A DNA stretch of 10,734 nucleotides from CAZHJA01 sp964532865. GTDB lineage: Bacteria > Patescibacteriota > Microgenomatia > UBA1406 > GWC2-37-13. Position numbers and translations under genes: made by a program. Under the pieces are notes generated by a model. The model searched no databases. It worked only from the letters and a program-made list of their open reading frames with translations, and was not told the origin of the DNA. Position 1 is the stretch's first letter. Each line of letters opens with the position of its first letter. Below, in pieces: positions 7,006-10,734 of the stretch. The stretch is taken from contig CAZHJA010000029.1 in NCBI GenBank assembly GCA_964532865.1, forward strand, positions 1 through 10,734, given 5' to 3'.

Positions 7006-7517
7006 AACAAAAATGCAAAGAAAATAAACAAACCTGAAACAGCAAACATTATTAATGCATTTTGAATAAATCCTGCATCTGGTATTTCTTGGGCTCTAGT
7101 AGGAGTAAGGGTCGCTTCAGAAATGCTTGGTAAAGGACTATTAATTGCCTGAATTTCTTCATATGCAAGAATAATCTCTGTGGGGGTGGGTGTTAATCCA
7201 TATTCTGCAATTTCATCTATTTGTGCAGGGTCTTCAGTAATAGTAGGTTCTTCACTTGTCTCTGACTGAACTTGTGTATCTGGTTCAGGCTCAGTAGGCA
7301 TAGGTATAGGAGTATTGGTTGGCAAATTAATTGAAAGGAACTTTTTATAAGTAGTACTTGATGCTTTTGTTTTTTTTGGAACTATAGCCGAGGCAGTTGT
7401 TTTTCCAGTTGGTTTCTCAGATGTAAGAACAAAAGTAATATAGAAGATTGATGCCACAAGAACAATAATAAGTACTAAAAGAACTATAGTGGTAATATTT
7501 ATTTTTTTTAAATCCAT
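7002..7517 (-). CDS. Unrecognised Pro/Thr-rich membrane-anchored surface protein
   Basis: I choose the ATG at 7517 (171 residues), preceded by AGGAGA nine bases upstream; an in-frame TTG at 7538 would overlap the previous gene. Residues 8-31 form an N-terminal signal-anchor helix. Residues about 35-145 are a low-complexity Pro/Thr/Glu-rich stalk (TNTPIPMPTEPEP, LTPTPTE). The C-terminus has IPDAGF (145-150) followed by a hydrophobic helix (151-171) that runs to the last residue. This resembles a sorting-signal layout (short P-containing motif, then helix) but lacks the usual basic tail. The stalk is probably extracellular, tethered at both ends or processed. It is the last gene of the pilus-linked minus-strand cluster, 5 bases after its neighbour. 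It has no recognisable enzyme domain, and its function is unknown. Confidence 0.7.
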   Translation of the reverse strand: MDLKKINITTIVLLVLIIVLVASIFYITFVLTSEKPTGKTTASAIVPKKTKASSTTYKKFLSINLPTNTPIPMPTEPEPDTQVQSETSEEPTITEDPAQIDEIAEYGLTPTPTEIILAYEEIQAINSPLPSISEATLTPTRAQEIPDAGFIQNALIMFAVSGLFIFFAFLF

Positions 7518-7522
7518 ACTAA

Positions 7523-8176
7523 TTAGTCTCCTAACCAACCATCACTTCTTGAATGCAATTGAGCTTCAATTCTCAATTCAGCATCACTTGTACTTATAAC
7601 ATACTCTTTATAATATACTCTCTTTTCTTTATTAAAGTCCACAGTAGTTGCTTCTGTTAACCACTTATCATTATTTACTCGAATTCTTGCTTTATCTATA
7701 TCAATCTTATCAATTGTTTCAACACCTATAATAATTAAAGTGTCAGGGGTTAATGTTCCAAGAATATCATTGCTAATTTCCTTCCAATCCGGAGTAAATA
7801 TCTTTACTCCTTTTGATGAAACAAAATCAATAATTGGTGTGGGCTGTATTTTAGTATTTTCACTTGTCTTATTTTTTTGTACAAATATTCCAATCATTGA
7901 AACAAATGCAAAAATAATTAAAAATACAAATCCAATAATAATAGGCAAAACACTAGGCTTTTCAACACGTACATTTACTTTGTCTGATGAAATAACTTTA
8001 GTAGAAACAGCTTGTAAATTAATAGTATTTCCTTTAAATTCAGGAATTTGTGGTTTTGCTTTTTTTAATGTTTCCTTTTTGAATAAATATACTTCGTAGA
8101 TAATAAAACTTAAGGTAATAAAAAAAGCAATAACTGTTACAAAATTAAAAGAACTCAATATTTTCGTAATATTCAT
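7523..8176 (-). CDS. Unrecognised two-helix membrane protein with extracellular C-terminal domain
   Basis: This 217-residue protein has hydrophobic helices at about 11-31 and 77-99. The loop between them starts with a basic patch (FKKETLKKAK, 32-41), so the positive-inside rule places the loop in the cytoplasm and both termini outside. Residues about 115-217 are a soluble domain of alternating strands, with IDKARIRVNNDKWL (160-173), RVYYKEYVIS (186-195) and LRIEAQLHSRSDGWLG (201-216). It could be a small Ig-like sandwich, but I recognise no family. It starts 27 bases after the Fn3-domain gene, the largest gap in the cluster, and may have its own promoter. The 171-residue surface protein follows after 5 bases. 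Both probably form a small unit at the end of the pilus operon. Confidence 0.7.
   Translation of the reverse strand: MNITKILSSFNFVTVIAFFITLSFIIYEVYLFKKETLKKAKPQIPEFKGNTINLQAVSTKVISSDKVNVRVEKPSVLPIIIGFVFLIIFAFVSMIGIFVQKNKTSENTKIQPTPIIDFVSSKGVKIFTPDWKEISNDILGTLTPDTLIIIGVETIDKIDIDKARIRVNNDKWLTEATTVDFNKEKRVYYKEYVISTSDAELRIEAQLHSRSDGWLGD
7527..7532 (-). promoter_or_regulatory. Shine-Dalgarno AGGAGA deciding the 7517 start
   Basis: Read on the minus strand this is AGGAGA, nine bases before the ATG at 7517. It supports that ATG over the in-frame TTG at 7538, which lies upstream of it. It is one of the two clear ribosome binding sites in the window, both inside operons. Confidence 0.6.
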
Positions 8177-8184
8177 ATGTATAC

Positions 8185-8214
8185 ATTTTAATCAAAATAT
8201 AAGCTAAAATGCAA
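8185..8214 (-). promoter_or_regulatory. Possible internal promoter for the last two genes of the cluster
   Basis: On the minus strand TTGCAT (8214-8209), an 18-base spacer and TAAAAT (8190-8185) precede the ATG at 8176 by 8 bases. The geometry matches the other leaderless promoters predicted here, although the -35 is weak. No Shine-Dalgarno precedes this ATG. Confidence 0.3.
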
Positions 8215-9502
8215 GAAGTAATCCGAGTCCTGCTACAAATAATGAAACACCAATAATAAGAGATTTGTTTGAAATAATTCCTGGAACAGGCTGTGCAGAA
8301 GGACTTGCTACAACAGTTGCTGTTGGAGCATACGTTGGAAGCTCTGTAAGAGCTATTGTTGGCTCAGATATTAATGTTGGTTCGGCTGTAGCCTCTCCTA
8401 ATACCGCTCTTTCTCCACTTTTTGCTAAAGTAAATTTTCTTTTCATTATTACTTTTTGCCCATTTTTATCAATAGTTTGAACCTCCATAGTATACAGACC
8501 AGCAGATATCTCGCCTAAATCTGTAACAGCCCACTTTCCTTCTTCATTGCTTTTAACTCTTGTTGAAAATACTTTACCAGATTCAACAATTACAATAACT
8601 TCTTTATTTGGTAAAGCCGTTCCCTTAATAAGAGGGCTTTTTGTATCTATTATTGCTCCTTCTTTTGGATATATTATTGCAATTTTAGTATCTGTCGTAT
8701 TGTCTTTTTTCACAAAAGATGCTAAAACATTACCTTCTATATTGGTAAAGCTGTAATTTTTACCAATAACTACAGTCTCTGGAAGTGGATTTAAATTAAA
8801 TAAGTTTGTTTTGACGCTTGACTTTTCATTCTTTTCATTTATTATCTCAATATTAATTTGATTGTCTTTTGTAATAGGTGGAATTTTTAAACCATTATAA
8901 GTATAAAGATTCTCACTTATTGTCATAAGCCAGTCACCTTTACTTTTTGTTCTCGCTGATAAAACAAGCTCTTTATCTACTGATAATAATACAATAGCAT
9001 TTTCAAGGGCTTCTCCATTTGACTGTATAACCTTTCCATAAGCTAGGCTTAAAGTATTATTTCTTTCAACACTTTTTGGTGTTTTAAAATAAAAAGCCTT
9101 ATCATTATTATTTAAAATAATATTATTATTATTGCTAATAATCTTAAAAAAGTATTGCTGATTTTCATTCAATCCTTTTAATGTAATATAATGATTTATA
9201 TATTCATTTTTTTCTGTTTTCAAATCACGATCATCAAATACTGCGGTATTAATATTAGTTTCACTTTCTCCATATACTATCCATCCTTTTTCTTGTTTTT
9301 CAGTCTGCCAATAAATTGTTGATTGTGTTGGAGAAATATTTGTTATTTCTACTCGCAGAGCTTTCTTTTTAGATGCTCTTGAAGGCATGGAAGTATCTGA
9401 AAAAATATTAAAAAAAACAAAAATAATCAATGCAATAATAAATACTGCTATAACAGTAGGTATTTTAAATTTTTCTTCTTTATAAAAATCTAAATGAGAC
9501 AT
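8204..9502 (-). CDS. Anchored multidomain surface protein (Fn3-like, carboxypeptidase-regulatory-like and Ig-like domains)
   Basis: With the ATG at 9502, one base after the previous stop, this is 432 residues; an in-frame TTG at 9523 is a weaker start. Residues 14-34 are a signal-anchor helix. A fibronectin-III-like domain spans about 48-142 (ITNISPTQSTIYWQTE and later LKGLNENQQYFFKI). A carboxypeptidase-regulatory-like sandwich follows at about 151-235 (GKVIQSNGEALENAIVLL). An Ig-like module spans about 271-360 (PKEGAIIDTKSPLIKGTALP, then KWAVTDLGEISAGLYTMEVQ). A Thr/Pro-rich linker (about 368-405), QPVPG and a C-terminal helix (412-432) end the protein with no basic tail. It has no catalytic motif, so an adhesive or structural role outside the membrane is likely. 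Its place after pilNO suggests a pilus-associated or co-regulated surface function, which is inference. Confidence 0.82.
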   Translation of the reverse strand: MSHLDFYKEEKFKIPTVIAVFIIALIIFVFFNIFSDTSMPSRASKKKALRVEITNISPTQSTIYWQTEKQEKGWIVYGESETNINTAVFDDRDLKTEKNEYINHYITLKGLNENQQYFFKIISNNNNIILNNNDKAFYFKTPKSVERNNTLSLAYGKVIQSNGEALENAIVLLSVDKELVLSARTKSKGDWLMTISENLYTYNGLKIPPITKDNQINIEIINEKNEKSSVKTNLFNLNPLPETVVIGKNYSFTNIEGNVLASFVKKDNTTDTKIAIIYPKEGAIIDTKSPLIKGTALPNKEVIVIVESGKVFSTRVKSNEEGKWAVTDLGEISAGLYTMEVQTIDKNGQKVIMKRKFTLAKSGERAVLGEATAEPTLISEPTIALTELPTYAPTATVVASPSAQPVPGIISNKSLIIGVSLFVAGLGLLLAF

Positions 9503-9503
9503 A

Positions 9504-9689
9504 TTATTCTGTTTTGCTTTCAATTACCTTTAAAATGTCCTTGTCTATTTTGTAATTTACAATTCTATGAGATCTAACTTGAGCCTGTACAATTTCTTCT
9601 GTTGCAGCATGATATATGTCTGCTACTAACCATGCTATAACAGTTAAAAAAACGCCAATTGACATAATTAACAATTCTTTTTTATTCAT
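9504..9689 (-). CDS. Small single-helix membrane protein in the pilNO operon
   Basis: This 61-residue protein has one helix (about 7-25) after a basic MNKKE, then about 35 charged residues (QVRSHRIVNYKIDKDILKV) predicted outside. It overlaps pilO by 8 bases and has a clear Shine-Dalgarno (AAGGA, four bases before the ATG), so it is a real translated gene despite its size. It occupies the position after pilN and pilO where pilP lies in Gram-negative type IV pilus operons, but it lacks a lipobox and the PilP HR domain. I do not recognise a family. It may be an accessory subunit of the PilN/PilO platform or a partner of the following surface protein. Confidence 0.65.
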   Translation of the reverse strand: MNKKELLIMSIGVFLTVIAWLVADIYHAATEEIVQAQVRSHRIVNYKIDKDILKVIESKTE

Positions 9690-10260
9690 AATATCCTTGT
9701 ATGTCCATTTTAATTGTTAACGTCGAATTACTTGTATTTTTTTCATCTTTAATAATCTTCATTTTTTCTATAGTTTCCAACCTTCTTTTATTAAATAATG
9801 TCTTAATAAAAGCCATAATATTTTCATAGTTTCCAGATCCCTCTAGTGAAATTTTTAAAGTCTGTAATGATTTATTATCAAGCTCTGTAAGATTAACTTC
9901 TCCAATACTAAGACTGGTAATAATTATTGAGTTTGAGTCTCCTACCTTTTTAATATCCATAATTATTTTATTTACCTGAGGGGAATTTGAAATGCTTTCC
10001 TCAACCAAGTATAGTTTGTCTCTATTTTCTTCTATTGTACTTTGAAGATTAATAATATTTCCAATTTGCGTTTCATATTGATCATCTAAGATTTTTAAAT
10101 CATTTTCCTCTTTTGTTAAAGAAAATGCAGTTGTAAGAGATGGCCTTATAGCAAATACAACAAAAATTGAAAGTATTAGAAAAAAAAGTATGGAAAATGA
10201 ATAATCTTGTGTTTTCTTTGTAAATATTTTTTCTAATAATTCCTTATTAATTGTTTTCAT
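9682..10260 (-). CDS. pilO: Type IV pilus inner-membrane platform protein PilO
   Basis: This 192-residue protein fits PilO. It has a short cytoplasmic N-terminus (1-20), one transmembrane helix (about 21-38, followed by IRPS), a coiled coil (about 46-88, LTKEENDLKILDDQYETQI and onward) and a C-terminal ferredoxin-like domain (about 95-192). That domain contains the usual strand pattern around LKISLEGSGNYENIMAFIKTL. PilO pairs with PilN through matching coiled coils and links the cytoplasmic PilM ring to the pilus machine. The gene starts 6 bases after the pilN stop and overlaps the next gene by 8 bases, so the genes are probably co-transcribed. No strong Shine-Dalgarno was seen. The length is typical for the family. 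Sequence identity to named PilO proteins could not be measured. Confidence 0.85.
   Translation of the reverse strand: MKTINKELLEKIFTKKTQDYSFSILFFLILSIFVVFAIRPSLTTAFSLTKEENDLKILDDQYETQIGNIINLQSTIEENRDKLYLVEESISNSPQVNKIIMDIKKVGDSNSIIITSLSIGEVNLTELDNKSLQTLKISLEGSGNYENIMAFIKTLFNKRRLETIEKMKIIKDEKNTSNSTLTIKMDIQGYYE
9694..9698 (-). promoter_or_regulatory. Shine-Dalgarno AAGGA of the 61-residue gene
   Basis: AAGGA on the minus strand lies four bases before the ATG at 9689, inside the end of pilO. It supports translation of the small overlapping gene by re-initiation within the operon. Confidence 0.55.
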
Positions 10261-10266
10261 AAAATA

Positions 10267-10734
10267 TTAGTTTTCAGCATTAAAATTTTCTAATTTCAAA
10301 AGAAAAGTAAAGCCTTCATCCTCTTTTTCAATATTTGTCAAATTTACTTTGCCAAATTTATTATCTTTTTTTAAAATATTATAAAAATTCTGAAGTTGTT
10401 TTGGATCAATTGCTATTCCTTTTAATTCAATTTCTTGCTTTTCATACCCAACCTCGTTTAAAATTAAAGACTCAGGAAATACTGAAAAAATATATTGAAA
10501 CATAATATTCATTTCTCTTTGGGAACTTAATATATCTTTAATTTCTTTTGTTTTCTTATCAATTGCTTCTGCCTTTTCAATAAGAGGATAAGCAACTTGA
10601 ATTATTTCTTTTTTTTGATCAACAGCTTCTTTTGTATCAATAATTGTTTGATCAACTTTAAATCTATAGAAAAATACAAGTATAACAACTAACTGTGTTA
10701 ATACAATAATGTACCGTAAACAATGAAGAGCAAA
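10267..10734 (-). CDS. pilN: Type IV pilus platform protein PilN, partial (N-terminus outside window)
   Basis: The frame is open from the right edge to TAA at 10267-10269, giving 155 residues. The ATG at 10512 is internal, because the frame continues upstream without a stop. The visible part starts with a transmembrane helix (RYIIVLTQLVVILVFFYRF), then a heptad-like coiled coil rich in Lys/Glu/Ile (VDQTIIDTKEAVDQKKEI and onward). A ferredoxin-like C-terminal domain follows (FPESLILNEVGYEKQEIELKG, then FYNILKKDNKFGKVNL). This is the PilN pattern, including the typical strand-loop LKGIAIDPKQLQNFYNIL. The missing N-terminus should hold the short conserved motif that binds PilM. PilO follows after 6 bases. 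A pilM gene would be expected just upstream of the window. Confidence 0.82.
   Translation of the reverse strand, partial: FALHCLRYIIVLTQLVVILVFFYRFKVDQTIIDTKEAVDQKKEIIQVAYPLIEKAEAIDKKTKEIKDILSSQREMNIMFQYIFSVFPESLILNEVGYEKQEIELKGIAIDPKQLQNFYNILKKDNKFGKVNLTNIEKEDEGFTFLLKLENFNAEN

Noticed and set aside
7518..7538. TTG at 7538 as the start of the stalk protein
   Set aside because: A good AGGAGA lies downstream of it and correctly spaced before the ATG at 7517.
8184..8211. Inverted repeat CATTTTA/TAAAATG as a terminator or protein-binding site
   Set aside because: The stem is only 7 mostly A/T pairs with a 14-base loop and no T-run of terminator type. In such AT-rich DNA it is easily chance, and it overlaps the possible internal promoter.
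9503..9523. TTG at 9523 as the start of the Fn3-domain protein
   Set aside because: It overlaps the preceding gene by 20 bases, its AAAGG is only three bases away, and an ATG lies one base after the preceding stop.
10267..10512. An independent 81-residue gene starting at the ATG at 10512
   Set aside because: The frame is open upstream to the window edge and encodes the helix and coiled coil expected of PilN, so this ATG is internal.
1..10734. CRISPR arrays, tRNA or rRNA genes, insertion sequences, attachment sites
   Set aside because: I saw no regularly spaced repeats, no cloverleaf or conserved rRNA segments, no transposase motifs and no paired terminal repeats. The window is filled by protein genes.

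Overview
This is an AT-rich (roughly 30% GC), extremely compact bacterial segment. Nearly every base is coding: neighbouring genes abut or overlap, and the largest gap is about 27 bases. It uses the standard code, since TAA, TAG and TGA all end genes and no gene has in-frame TGA. Short versions of UvrD/PcrA helicase and triosephosphate isomerase, PilN/PilO without outer-membrane partners, proline/threonine-rich surface proteins and a VanW protein together suggest a Candidate Phyla Radiation (Patescibacteria) genome, most likely Microgenomates-like. That placement is inferred from gene style; there is no rRNA or other marker to confirm it.

Layout. (1) 1-2493, minus strand: a two-gene unit, transcribed first through a membrane-anchored family 1 solute-binding protein (2493 to 958) and then, 15 bases later, a degenerate PilM/FtsA-like actin-fold protein that runs off the left edge. 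(2) 2519-3928, plus strand: a VanW-family envelope protein, divergent from the solute-binding gene. (3) 6312-3934, minus strand: a compact UvrD/PcrA helicase followed by a hexapeptide acyltransferase. (4) 6331-7005, plus strand: triosephosphate isomerase, divergent from the helicase. (5) 10734-7002, minus strand: the tail of a type IV pilus operon. It holds pilN (partial), pilO, a 61-residue membrane protein, a large surface protein with Fn3/Ig-like domains, and two unrecognised membrane proteins. It meets the isomerase gene tail to tail with a 4-base overlap.

Regulation. Several unit-leading genes have a good -10 hexamer only 6-9 bases before the ATG and no Shine-Dalgarno, which predicts leaderless mRNAs. 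Clear Shine-Dalgarno sequences appear only before internal operon genes. Both divergent junctions carry a palindromic -10 core (CTATAG and ATTATAAT) readable in both directions.

Function. Most of the window concerns the cell surface: a pilus inner-membrane platform, membrane-anchored extracellular domains, a possible peptidoglycan-associated VanW protein and a glycan or cell-wall acyltransferase. TpiA and UvrD are housekeeping. The least explained part is the pairing of a membrane-tethered solute-binding domain with a pseudo-actin and no visible permease. A second point of interest is a set of unrecognised anchored surface proteins following pilNO.
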